Origin: Pseudomonadales bacterium
GTDB lineage: Bacteria; Pseudomonadota; Gammaproteobacteria; Pseudomonadales; Pseudohongiellaceae
Direction: 5' to 3'
NCBI GenBank assembly: GCA_012103535.1
Contig: WLWQ01000001.1
Location: 1,742,280-1,806,279 of the forward strand
DNA: 64,000 bases
The first letter of the stretch is position 1. Every line of letters begins with the position of its first letter. This document shows positions 29,104 to 37,880 of this stretch, piece after piece. The notes beneath the pieces are model-generated. The model made no database searches. It worked only from the letters and a program-made list of their open reading frames with translations, and was not told the DNA's origin. Both the position numbers and the translations under genes were made by a program.

Positions 29104-29324
29104 GATTAATCTCGACTCATATTCTGGAATTTGATTACTTCGCAGTGACTCTGAGTTCACCACGATCCTTGAGAGAGCTAAGACTAGCGATTTTTGGTAA
29201 GCAGCTCTACTCTAATCAGGAAATAGTTTCCTCCGCCGTACCCGTCAAGCACCTGATTTTCCAAGCTTGTGCTTTATCCAAGACATAGGTTTTAATCTCT
29301 ATTCCTGGATAACTGATTAGCCCC

Positions 29325-30002
29325 ATGGAAAGCGATAGCTTTAAATCGATTCCGCTTGAATTCGAGCTGCTGGAAGAAGCGGAGATGGTGGAGCGCGCAA
29401 AAGCGTTTAATGAGCGGTTACAGAAGCGGCGAACAGTTCGTGATTTTTCTGACAAGCAAATTCCGAGGGAACTAATCGAACAATGTTTGCTTACGGCTAA
29501 CTCTGCACCCAGCGGCGCGAATCGACAACCTTGGCACTTCGCCGCGGTAAGCGACCCCGGCAAGAAAAAAGAAATTCGCGAAGGTGCAGAGGAAGAAGAA
29601 CGAGAATTTTACACATCGCGCGCACCCCAGGATTGGTTAGACGCTCTCGCTCCCCTGGGCACAGATCAGAACAAACCTTTTCTTGAGCGTGCTCCCTATC
29701 TTATTGTGATCTTTGGGCAGAAATTCGAAATCGATAAGAAAGGAAGCAAGCAAAAGAATTACTACGTGACTGAATCCGTTGGTATTGCCACTGGCTTGCT
29801 AATAGCGGCACTACACAATGCCGGACTCGCTACCTTGACCCATACCCCTTCACCGATGAAATTTCTGAACAAAATTCTCGATCGCCCTGATACCGAAAGA
29901 CCGTTGATGGTATTAGTGGTGGGTTATCCAGAAGAGAATGCACAGGTGCCTGCAATTAGTCGAAAGACACTGGATCAATTCACCAGTTTTCACGACGACT
30001 AA
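29325..30002 (+). CDS. nitroreductase-family flavoprotein (iodotyrosine-deiodinase-like)
   Basis: This is a 225 aa cytoplasmic FMN protein. [20 protein letters not shown] gives the Arg residues that hold the FMN phosphate, followed by [16 protein letters not shown]. Near the C-terminus come [18 protein letters not shown] and [12 protein letters not shown]. The APSGAN.QPW form and an N-terminal extension of about 35 residues fit the iodotyrosine-deiodinase-like branch, which reductively dehalogenates or reduces aromatic substrates. The lid residues that decide substrate cannot be judged here. It lies between, and is oriented opposite to, the two M14 peptidase genes. Confidence 0.85.
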   Translation: MESDSFKSIPLEFELLEEAEMVERAKAFNERLQKRRTVRDFSDKQIPRELIEQCLLTANSAPSGANRQPWHFAAVSDPGKKKEIREGAEEEEREFYTSRAPQDWLDALAPLGTDQNKPFLERAPYLIVIFGQKFEIDKKGSKQKNYYVTESVGIATGLLIAALHNAGLATLTHTPSPMKFLNKILDRPDTERPLMVLVVGYPEENAQVPAISRKTLDQFTSFHDD

Positions 30003-30046
30003 ATAAATTTAAAAATCCTGATTAAAAATCGTTAGTTCAGTTCAAT

Positions 30047-32635
30047 TTATCTGGGTCTATTAAATCCCTTGGAAAAAAACAGGCTGTTGGTAAACAGTTT
30101 GTTAGTGCCGAAAAAATAAGCGCGAAAGTTTGGGTTGTCGGCGAAAAGAATCACACTACCCTGACCATGACGCTCTGCAATTAACGAGGCTTTTCCCGCA
30201 AGCGATGCTTGATTCTCATCTGAGGCAAAGCCAGACAGTAGCGCATTTTCTGGCACTTCAATCACCGTTGCCCAGGGATTCTCGGGGCGATCAAAGGCTA
30301 TCAAGGTATTTCGCAAACTGGCGATGGATCTGTTGGCAATGCCGAATCCAATGGGGTGGGAAATATCCAGATCGCCCTCAAGAATAGAACCGCCAATAAT
30401 GTCTTCTGCTTCTATGGTATCTTTTTCTTCATAGTCGAATCGTTCTGGATCTTCATCGTCCGCAGCATCTTCTTCATCCTCTTCACGATAAAGAATATTG
30501 TCGTGAGCCCATTGCGCTCCCTGCCGAATACCAACCAGAGTGCCACCTTCGCGGATCCAGGAGTTTATTCGATCCTGGCTAGAAGTTAAGTCTCCGTGGC
30601 CGCCGCCAACTAAAACCAGATGAGTGTAGTCGTCGATAGCAAGTGAACTGAGTTCTCGTTTGTCATACATATACACCGGCATGTTCATGCGCGCGTCGAG
30701 ATGGTGCCACACTTCCCCTGCATCGTAGGCTGAAATACCTTCTCCTACTAACAAAAGCACTTTCGGCTTGGTCATGGCACCAAAGTTTCGACTACCCAGA
30801 TCCATTCCGGCCTGTGGAGTATGGCCCGAATCGATGGCATGAATTTCAATCCCATCTTCCGCTGCAATAGTGTTGACCAGTTGATAAAGCTCATCGTCGC
30901 TAAGATCGCCTCCCTGCCAACCGAGCGGAACGAGAATGGCACCGCTGCCGAGTTCAATCCCGCCTCGGGTTGTGTCTAACTGCAGTGATTGCATAGCAAA
31001 CTTGGGTCGCACTCCAGCATCTAACAATCGATATACGGCTCTGGGAGCATAATAGTTAGACCAGGAAAATAGATAAGCAAATTCGGCTCGGTCTGGAGTA
31101 GACGCGACCGGAAATTCTGCTTCCACTTCAATGCCAACAGTAGAGCCACGAATGTCGCGATTTATTAATGGCGCATAGTCAAAATCGAATGCCAGGGGAA
31201 GCGTCCAGGCCGATACATCATAAAATGTGTTGTCATCGAAAGTCGTAATCATTTCGAACAAAGCTTTGACCATTCGGTATTGGGCTTGAGTAGTGAGGAC
31301 AACATAGGAATCTTCTGCAGCGTATTCGAAGTCGTCGATGATTACAGTTTCGCTAAGCTGATTTACCGCGATCTGGTGACGATTGAGAATATCGATGGCA
31401 TGAAAAGCTCGCGCCGGATCACCGGGCACAGAGAAAACGTAGCCTTTAATGTCATCGTCATTGGCCAACTCAAGACTTTCTCGGGAAAAATCACGTTGGT
31501 ACTGCAGGAGTTCTTCGCGCATTTCCAATCCAGCACGAATCATTTCCAGAGAAGTACGATATTGCGTGCGTATATTGTCGCGAAAAGAAAGAATGCCATG
31601 ATCTGTCTCTAGCAATCCTTCCGAACTCGCCTGCTCAAACAACATGCCCATGCTGGCATGCATATGGGGATAAGTAGATCCCTTTCCTATGTAGTAATTG
31701 TCATAGCCTTCTTCGTTGTAATAAAGGCGTTGCTCACTATCCAAAAAAGAGCGCGGTTGATCTGAAACGCGATCGAGTAGTTCCATGGAACGTTCAGGTA
31801 TGTAGGGAAAAGTACGATCCGGTTCTCCAGGATGAAAATAGTAAGTGCTGTCGGGGCCCATCTCGTGATAGTCAGTCGTAATGTTCGGACGCCACTCATG
31901 AAACTTCGCAACCCAGCCTCTTGGTTCTGGATGTTGCACCATAAGCCACTGACGATTCAGATCGAACCAATAGTGATTGGTTCGTCCTCCCGGCCAGAAT
32001 GTATTGTGTAAGCGATGGGCTGGGTCCGTTACCGGAACATAGGATCCATGCATGTGATTCCAGGCAGACATGCGGCTATTGCCATCGGGATTGAAAACAG
32101 CGATCAGGATGATGACGCTATTGCTAAGGGTTTCTTCTATTGCCGCTCCTTGTGCTGCGGCTAAATGATAGGCAACAGCCATGGATGAATCGGTAGAACT
32201 CACTTCCGCACCGTGCACACCGTAGTTCAACCAGGTAACCACTGGCATGTCATCCGCAACTTCTTGATTACTATTGGGATCGTTTAATGCCAGGTGCGCC
32301 GATTTAATTTCATCAATTCGACTGTGATTTGCAGGCGTGGTGATTGTCAGCGCCAGTATCGGTCGCCCCTCATGAGTATGGGCGATTGTTTCTATAGTGA
32401 TTCGGTCAGATAGCTCAGCGATACTGCGCATGTATTGCACTAACAAATCATTGCGCGCAATGCGATGGCCGAGGGGATGACCAATTACTGATTGTGGAAG
32501 TGGAATGGCACTATCGTAAGTGATCCCTTCAACATAAAACGGAGTGTCACGAGATTCCTGTGCGAATCCAATTGAGTGACCTACACTCAGGCACAATCCA
32601 ATTAACAACAAACGAATACTAGAAAGCAATTTCAT
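30047..32635 (-). CDS. secreted M14-family metallocarboxypeptidase-like protein (copy 2)
   Basis: This is an 862 aa protein with a signal peptide (residues 1-25, cleavage near GFAQE). The zinc site is GVHGAEVSSTD (His141, Glu144, the same positions as in the neighbouring paralogue). TTDYHEMGPDSTYYFHPGE gives the third His region. The C-terminal domain resembles a class I amidotransferase fold (VLVGGGHGDLTS, INSWIREGGTLVGIRQGA) with an acidic insert. The ATG at 32635 has a GAGGGAAAT site close before it. Similarity to 26419-29103 along the full length suggests duplication with divergence and non-identical peptide substrates. Confidence 0.85.
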   Translation of the reverse strand: MKLLSSIRLLLIGLCLSVGHSIGFAQESRDTPFYVEGITYDSAIPLPQSVIGHPLGHRIARNDLLVQYMRSIAELSDRITIETIAHTHEGRPILALTITTPANHSRIDEIKSAHLALNDPNSNQEVADDMPVVTWLNYGVHGAEVSSTDSSMAVAYHLAAAQGAAIEETLSNSVIILIAVFNPDGNSRMSAWNHMHGSYVPVTDPAHRLHNTFWPGGRTNHYWFDLNRQWLMVQHPEPRGWVAKFHEWRPNITTDYHEMGPDSTYYFHPGEPDRTFPYIPERSMELLDRVSDQPRSFLDSEQRLYYNEEGYDNYYIGKGSTYPHMHASMGMLFEQASSEGLLETDHGILSFRDNIRTQYRTSLEMIRAGLEMREELLQYQRDFSRESLELANDDDIKGYVFSVPGDPARAFHAIDILNRHQIAVNQLSETVIIDDFEYAAEDSYVVLTTQAQYRMVKALFEMITTFDDNTFYDVSAWTLPLAFDFDYAPLINRDIRGSTVGIEVEAEFPVASTPDRAEFAYLFSWSNYYAPRAVYRLLDAGVRPKFAMQSLQLDTTRGGIELGSGAILVPLGWQGGDLSDDELYQLVNTIAAEDGIEIHAIDSGHTPQAGMDLGSRNFGAMTKPKVLLLVGEGISAYDAGEVWHHLDARMNMPVYMYDKRELSSLAIDDYTHLVLVGGGHGDLTSSQDRINSWIREGGTLVGIRQGAQWAHDNILYREEDEEDAADDEDPERFDYEEKDTIEAEDIIGGSILEGDLDISHPIGFGIANRSIASLRNTLIAFDRPENPWATVIEVPENALLSGFASDENQASLAGKASLIAERHGQGSVILFADNPNFRAYFFGTNKLFTNSLFFSKGFNRPR

Positions 32636-32732
32636 GATTTCCCTCAGAATATGAACTTAATAATTGAAGATGCAGTGAATGCGAGACAATGTCTAGAGGC
32701 TTTGACTCCTGTTTTGAAGAATTAAAGGCAAT

Positions 32733-32762
32733 AAAAAACCCGATCACTCTCATGACCGGGTT
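32733..32762 (-). terminator. rho-independent terminator
   Basis: On the minus strand AACCCGGTCA pairs with TGATCGGGTT (one mismatch) around a short loop, followed by TTTTTT. It lies 20 bases past the stop of the 275 aa secreted protein gene. Confidence 0.75.
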
Positions 32763-32781
32763 ATTTAACCGCTTTCAAAGA

Positions 32782-33609
32782 TTAATTCTCTGGTGGGTTA
32801 CCAATAGGTGTTCCCTCTTTACGAAATTCGCCGTACATATACTCTTCTGCGAATTCTACACACTTGAATTCAAGCAGTTGCATATCGTCTCGCACGTGAC
32901 GATAAAGTGGAAAACTAATCGTCCATGGCTGCGTGAATACGTTCGAGTCAGTCATAGTGGCAGAGTAGTTAACGTGGTTTGGCCCGGCTGGCGTCCAGCG
33001 CTCTTCAACAACCATTTGGAAGGTGTGGTGGTTGCCGGCGCGATCAAACCAGGTGTCTGGCATTTGACCGCTCACACTAACTACCAGGGTGTCACCTTCC
33101 CAGTGAGCGTTAGAGTGACCCATCCAGGCATCTACTTGTGACACAATTTCAGGTTGGTCTACGTAAACGATTCGATTGGATTCAGCCACTTCGTAGGCGA
33201 TTAATATTACGTCGCTGGACTGAACGATCTGGAATGGGAATGGTAGATAGTTTGCGCGTGGAATGCCCGGCATAAAACATTTTGCCAATGGATCTTTCGT
33301 GATCGCATCTTGACGATTCGAATCGCGGGTTCTTCGGCCCTGCTCGTTATAAGGAATGCGCCCACCTTCGACGATACCAAGATCAGCTGGCTTGGCAGAA
33401 AGCGCGCCCATTTCTCGAGGATAAGGTCCGTAAGCAGCAGCGTGAGGTTCAATATCATAATGAGCGTTGGTCATTGCCTGCCAGATACCACTAAAGTCTG
33501 GCTTCCCATCTGGTGTGCGTGGAAAATCATCGAGCACTTGAGCATTGACAGAACCGGTGAGCAAGACCACACAAATAATAGCTAATAGTTTTTGTACTGT
33601 AATTTTCAT
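32782..33609 (-). CDS. secreted WGxPD-related protein of unknown function (divergent copy 4)
   Basis: This is a 275 aa protein with a signal peptide (residues 1-23, cleavage near VNAQV). It shares a weaker form of the family blocks: TPDGKPDFSGIWQAM at the N-terminus, AKCFMPGIPR in the middle, FQIVQSSDVI, and AHWEGDTLVVSVSG. The CHEGNY block is replaced by LEFKCVEFAEEY. It is therefore a separate subfamily within the same superfamily. It lies downstream of copy 3 on the same strand with 82 bases between them. Its own terminator follows. Function unknown. Confidence 0.72.
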   Translation of the reverse strand: MKITVQKLLAIICVVLLTGSVNAQVLDDFPRTPDGKPDFSGIWQAMTNAHYDIEPHAAAYGPYPREMGALSAKPADLGIVEGGRIPYNEQGRRTRDSNRQDAITKDPLAKCFMPGIPRANYLPFPFQIVQSSDVILIAYEVAESNRIVYVDQPEIVSQVDAWMGHSNAHWEGDTLVVSVSGQMPDTWFDRAGNHHTFQMVVEERWTPAGPNHVNYSATMTDSNVFTQPWTISFPLYRHVRDDMQLLEFKCVEFAEEYMYGEFRKEGTPIGNPPEN

Positions 33610-33691
33610 TGATAAACCTTAATTCAATTTCCTTAGGTGTTATTAATCTTATTTCATTAGTTGATGCGGCCCTGAAACGAGCCGCAAATAT

Positions 33692-34729
33692 TTAGTCTCT
33701 TTCGCCTATGTCGATGCCTTCAGAGATCATTCGTTCTTCGACGCGAGCGCCACGCAATGTGTTGATCATTCCGTAGTTACCTTCATGGCAAGCGTACTCA
33801 TAGACTTGACCAGCCATTTTGATCATAGGAACAATTGCGGTGATCTTGTCGGTAAAAGTCGACGGATCATCGACAGTGAATTCGTAGTCAACTTGGTCAT
33901 AAGCAACGCGAGTAAATTTTTCTGTTAGAACCGCGTCGTAGTTTTGTCCTGCTGCACCAAATGACTGGCGATAGCCGTTAAAGTTTTTGGTCTCTACTAC
34001 CAAAGTATCACCATCCCAGTAACCCCGTGAATCACCAGACCATAGTCGAATGTCATCACTCAATGCAGGCTTATCAACCATTGGCACGATGCGAGCATCA
34101 TGAATCATCTCAGTCATGATTACTGCAGTGTTCTTGTTTTGAACTATCTGCATATTGTTGTTGTAGAGACTTGGTACAAATGGAGGACCTGAATTGAATC
34201 CAACAATGCAACGCTCTGAAAGACCTCGGTCTTCCGGACCGCTCTTGTCGATGCCACCCACCACGTAGCGAACTGGTCTATCACCTGGCACATCTGGACC
34301 TAGTCCACCGAATTGAACCTGCGCGCCTTCAACATAAGCGGGCTGTCGACCATTCTCTGGATATACGATGTGGGAAGTGCGTACAACGTCACCTAATCCA
34401 GCAGTCTCAAACCAGAAATCGTTATAACCCCCCGGGTTGGAGGATTCATCAGGAACATCTTGCACACTTATACGAGCAGCTGCTTCATCGGCTGCGCGGC
34501 GTTGTGCCAAAATTTGATCACGACGTTCCTGGATTTCTTCTTGTGATAAAAATTCCTGCGTACCGTAACGCTCAGGTCTTTGCATAGGTACATCGGAAGA
34601 GAAATTCCATACACCTTGAAGGTCTGGTTGCCCCCATTCGGTGCGTGGTACTTCGTAGTCCGATTGTGCTGCAGCAATACTGCTGAATGCTGTAAGCACT
34701 GAAATTAAAAGAAGTTTTTTGCTTTTCAT
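33692..34729 (-). CDS. secreted WGxPD-family protein of unknown function (copy 3 of 4)
   Basis: This is a 345 aa protein with a signal peptide (residues 1-21, cleavage near AAAQS). All family blocks are present: EWGQPDLQGVWNFSSD, ERCIVGFNSGPP, LYNNNMQIVQN, GDSRGYWDGDTLVVETKNFN and YEYACHEGNYGM. It is the most canonical of the four and closest to 17883-18899. GGGGAACG lies just before the start codon. The conserved Cys of ERC and of YACH could form a disulfide in the periplasm (inference). Function unknown. Confidence 0.75.
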   Translation of the reverse strand: MKSKKLLLISVLTAFSSIAAAQSDYEVPRTEWGQPDLQGVWNFSSDVPMQRPERYGTQEFLSQEEIQERRDQILAQRRAADEAAARISVQDVPDESSNPGGYNDFWFETAGLGDVVRTSHIVYPENGRQPAYVEGAQVQFGGLGPDVPGDRPVRYVVGGIDKSGPEDRGLSERCIVGFNSGPPFVPSLYNNNMQIVQNKNTAVIMTEMIHDARIVPMVDKPALSDDIRLWSGDSRGYWDGDTLVVETKNFNGYRQSFGAAGQNYDAVLTEKFTRVAYDQVDYEFTVDDPSTFTDKITAIVPMIKMAGQVYEYACHEGNYGMINTLRGARVEERMISEGIDIGERD

Positions 34730-34861
34730 TAACGTTCCCCGTCGGTTGCTCGAGCTGACCCCGTAAGGTAGTTGGTTAGGCCTGAATAATCAATAGAAAG
34801 CCGGGGAATTGCGGCTAATGCAAGACCATTTGGGTTGGGTCTTTTTGCCCATTGAGAAAAC

Positions 34862-34885
34862 AAAAAAGCCACCAACATTGGCGGC
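34862..34885 (-). terminator. rho-independent terminator after the dehydrogenase gene
   Basis: On the minus strand GCCGCCAA pairs with TTGGTGGC (one G-T pair) around a two-base loop, then six T. It lies 25 bases past the stop of the beta-hydroxyacid dehydrogenase gene. Confidence 0.75.
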
Positions 34886-34909
34886 TTTTCATAAAGGCAA
34901 AATGAAAAA

Positions 34910-35776
34910 TCAGCGGCGTGTATATCGGGTCAACAGACTCGAGGTATCCCAACGACCGCCTCCCATCTCCTGAACTTCTTCGTAGAATCCATCAACCATA
35001 TCGACCAATGGCATCTCGACTCCGTTTCTTTGTGCTTCTTCTTTAGCGATCCCCAGATCTTTGCGCATCCAATCCACAGCAAAACCGAACTCATACTGAT
35101 CCTTAAGCATGGTTTGATAACGGTTTTCCATTTGCCAGGAACCGGCCGCTCCTTTGGAAATCGTTTCGATCAAGTCTTCACCATTCAGTCCGGCTTTAAC
35201 GGCGAAATTTAGAGCCTCTGCCAATCCTTCAACCACACCAGCGATACAAATTTGATTCGCAGCTTTAGCTAATTGCCCATTACCTGCGCCACCTAAAAGT
35301 TTGTTGAATTTCGAGTAAGTATCGATAACTGCTTTTGCCGCCTCATAGGTGGACTCATCGCCGCCGATCATGACGGTGAGCGCAGCATTCTCGGCCCCGG
35401 CCTGGCCACCAGAAACCGGTGCATCAAGAAATTGGATTCCCTGACTCTTTGCTTCAGCGTATAACTCTCGCGCCAGCGATGCCGATGCAGTTGTGTGATC
35501 AACTAATATTGCACCTTGTTTCATTCCACTGAGAACGCCATTCTCACCGGTGGTGACTTCTCTCACATCATTGTCATTGCCAACACAAACTAACACTACA
35601 TCGCAATCAGCCGCCGCCTCTGCCGGGGTAGGTGCCATGCCTCCCCCATATTCAGCAATCCATTGCTCAGACTTTGCAGCCGTGCGGTTGTAAACACAAA
35701 CATCCATACCGGCGTTTTTTAGATGACCCGCCATGGGATAACCCATGACACCCAATCCTATAAATGCGACTTTCAT
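34910..35776 (-). CDS. beta-hydroxyacid dehydrogenase (3-hydroxyisobutyrate / tartronate-semialdehyde reductase family)
   Basis: This is a 288 aa cytoplasmic NAD(P)-dependent enzyme. The Rossmann motif FIGLGVMGYPMAGHL opens the protein, APVSGGQAGAE is the substrate loop (Ser122), and GQLAKAANQI holds the catalytic Lys171. Length and residue numbering match the family exactly. Asn30-Arg31 after the second strand (VYNRT) favours NADP(H). GGAGTAGGAC precedes the ATG. It follows the amidohydrolase gene by 19 bases on the same strand, so both are likely one operon. The particular substrate (3-hydroxyisobutyrate, tartronate semialdehyde or succinic semialdehyde) cannot be resolved. Confidence 0.9.
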   Translation of the reverse strand: MKVAFIGLGVMGYPMAGHLKNAGMDVCVYNRTAAKSEQWIAEYGGGMAPTPAEAAADCDVVLVCVGNDNDVREVTTGENGVLSGMKQGAILVDHTTASASLARELYAEAKSQGIQFLDAPVSGGQAGAENAALTVMIGGDESTYEAAKAVIDTYSKFNKLLGGAGNGQLAKAANQICIAGVVEGLAEALNFAVKAGLNGEDLIETISKGAAGSWQMENRYQTMLKDQYEFGFAVDWMRKDLGIAKEEAQRNGVEMPLVDMVDGFYEEVQEMGGGRWDTSSLLTRYTRR

Positions 35777-35795
35777 GTCCTACTCCATAATTAAA

Positions 35796-37556
35796 CTAGT
35801 TAAATTCTGAATTCTGGTAAACAGAATTTCCTCGTGCAAAAGTTTCTACTATTGCAACGTCAGCCAAATCCAAGGGATCAATCGTCAACGGATTTTCCTC
35901 GAGGATTACGAAATCCGCCCTCTTTCCGACCGTGATACTACCTTTTTCTTGTTCTTCGAAATACTGATAGGCAGCACCCTGAGTCACCGCATAAAGCGCT
36001 TCTAGCACTGTCGCTCTTTGCTCCGGCCCTAACACAATGCCACTTCGAGTAAGTCGATTCACAGTAATGGAAACGAGGCGCATGATATCCGGCGGTACAA
36101 TTGGCGAATCATTGTGAACTGTGAACGGAATATCTCGCTCAATAGTTGCTTTAACTGGACTGATGAAATTGGCCCGATCATCCCCAAAACTCAATCGATG
36201 CCAATCACCCCAGAAAAAGGGATGAGCGGCATAGTAAGAAGGGACTATTCCCAGCTCCTTTACTCGATCTAACTGATCAGCTCGAATTAGCTGGGCGTGA
36301 ATTATGACGGATCGATGATCAGGAATTGATCCACCGGCTAACGCCTCATCGATGCCATCGATCATTAATTCGATTGCTTCGTCGCCGTTAGCATGAGCAA
36401 GTACCGGCACTCCCCGCTCCAACAGCCTATCAATCCGCACACGATAGGCCTCAGGATCGTAACTGGGATAGGCGACATAATCAGGATCAACCCCGGGTGG
36501 ACCTTCATCATAAGGTTGCGACATCCAGGCGGTGCGTCCTTGTGGACTGCCATCCAAAGTAAACTTCACTCCACCAATGCGGATACCGCCGGTATATTCC
36601 GTCTCGTGACTCACTGTTTCCAGAGCTTCATCGGAGAGCGGATTGCCCATGATGTAGGTCACAATAACCACTGCAAAGGGCTCAAGCATTGCTTGTTCTT
36701 TTAATGCGTCGACATAGCCCGTGCCAACATTGCTTTCCTGAATAGTGGTTATGCCATAGCTGGCATAAATGTCTGCCGCTTCCCTGCGCAGACGCCAACC
36801 CATTTCTTCATCCACCATGACCCCGGTGCCGGGCAATAAGCCCATCGCGGTTTCTTCCATCACCCCATCGGGTTCGTTGCTTCCAAGCTGACGGCGAACT
36901 ATCCCACCCGGTGGATCTTCGGTTGATGCATCAACATTGTAGGTTTCCAGAGCCAGTGAGTTAGCCGAGGAAAGGTGTCCCGAAACATGGCGAATAATTA
37001 TCGGGTGTGTGGTTGAAGCCCTATCCAGATCGTCTCGATTCGGATGACGAAGCTCTTCTAACAATGAATCGTCATAGCCAATGCCGTAGACCAACTGACC
37101 TGCGGGAATATTATTAGTACCAATCCAGTTCTGGATTGCAGCCACAATATCATCGACATTTTCCATCGCCCCGACCGGCGGTGAAGATAAATCCAGAAGT
37201 GCAGAGTAAGTCGCCACTCCGCCAAAGTGCCCGTGGGCATCGATAAAACCTGGCAATAATGCCCGCTCGCCAAGTTCCACTACTCTTGTTGTTGATCCTT
37301 GCTGCGAAAGAATTTCTTCGCGGGTTCCCACTGCAACAATCCTGTCCCCGATAACGGCCACGGCAGCAGCCTCGTTGTCATCCATAGTAACGATGTTGTC
37401 ACCCACAAAGATCAGGTCGGCTTCTGCTTGATCTTGTGACTCTGCCGCTTGGTTGTTGTTTTCACTCGGTGAACACTTGGTCAAGGCAAGTGTAAGTACA
37501 GCGCAACAGATAAATAGAGTTTTGCTTGGCTTCGATCCTGTATTGGGCGTGGTCAT
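35796..37556 (-). CDS. exported amidohydrolase (YtcJ-like), probable lipoprotein
   Basis: This is a protein of about 586 aa from the ATG at 37556 (open upstream to 37634). A hydrophobic start ends at LALTKCSPSE, which may be a lipobox. The amidohydrolase barrel has FIDAHGHFGG (metal His pair), VKFTLDGSPQGRT, LAHANGDEAIELM and VHNDSPIVPP (metal Asp). The end shows the usual ITVGKRADFVILEENPL dihydroorotase-like strand block. The YtcJ subgroup hydrolyses amide or related bonds; substrates are mostly unknown, though exported members are typical of scavenging bacteria. It is upstream of the beta-hydroxyacid dehydrogenase gene in a two-gene operon. Confidence 0.85.
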   Translation of the reverse strand: MTTPNTGSKPSKTLFICCAVLTLALTKCSPSENNNQAAESQDQAEADLIFVGDNIVTMDDNEAAAVAVIGDRIVAVGTREEILSQQGSTTRVVELGERALLPGFIDAHGHFGGVATYSALLDLSSPPVGAMENVDDIVAAIQNWIGTNNIPAGQLVYGIGYDDSLLEELRHPNRDDLDRASTTHPIIIRHVSGHLSSANSLALETYNVDASTEDPPGGIVRRQLGSNEPDGVMEETAMGLLPGTGVMVDEEMGWRLRREAADIYASYGITTIQESNVGTGYVDALKEQAMLEPFAVVIVTYIMGNPLSDEALETVSHETEYTGGIRIGGVKFTLDGSPQGRTAWMSQPYDEGPPGVDPDYVAYPSYDPEAYRVRIDRLLERGVPVLAHANGDEAIELMIDGIDEALAGGSIPDHRSVIIHAQLIRADQLDRVKELGIVPSYYAAHPFFWGDWHRLSFGDDRANFISPVKATIERDIPFTVHNDSPIVPPDIMRLVSITVNRLTRSGIVLGPEQRATVLEALYAVTQGAAYQYFEEQEKGSITVGKRADFVILEENPLTIDPLDLADVAIVETFARGNSVYQNSEFN

Positions 37557-37880
37557 TTTTTTGCGTTCTCTTTTGGCGCGTAAATTAGTGTGCAGCGATT
37601 TCAAATGCGGTGCAACGTCGACATTTTGCCGCAATCTAACCAGTTATTCCTATAAAAAACTTCTTTAGATTACTTTTTTATGAAAGTGCGGTTACATGGC
37701 ATAGCCTTTGCAATCTTTACTAGTATTAAAGTATCTACCTTTATTCTCCGCTAAAAGCCTTGGCGCCAGTAGTAGATGTAGCAGCACCAGTTCCTCCCAT
37801 TGGACTGGATAGAGCCGAGCGTATAACAACATTGAAGCGAAGCTAAAGAATGTATTCATTGTTATGTGTACGGGGTTGCT
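37557..37880. other. divergent intergenic region
   Basis: This is a 324-base region between the amidohydrolase start and the helical-repeat gene. No conserved frame, strong hairpin or clear promoter box was found. A 65-codon minus-strand frame here looks random. It presumably holds the two divergent promoters. Confidence 0.4.

Noticed and set aside
34823..34847. Plus-strand terminator-like hairpin AGACC...GGGTCTTTTTG
   Set aside because: Only a five-pair stem with a nine-base loop, and no plus-strand gene lies upstream; probably chance.
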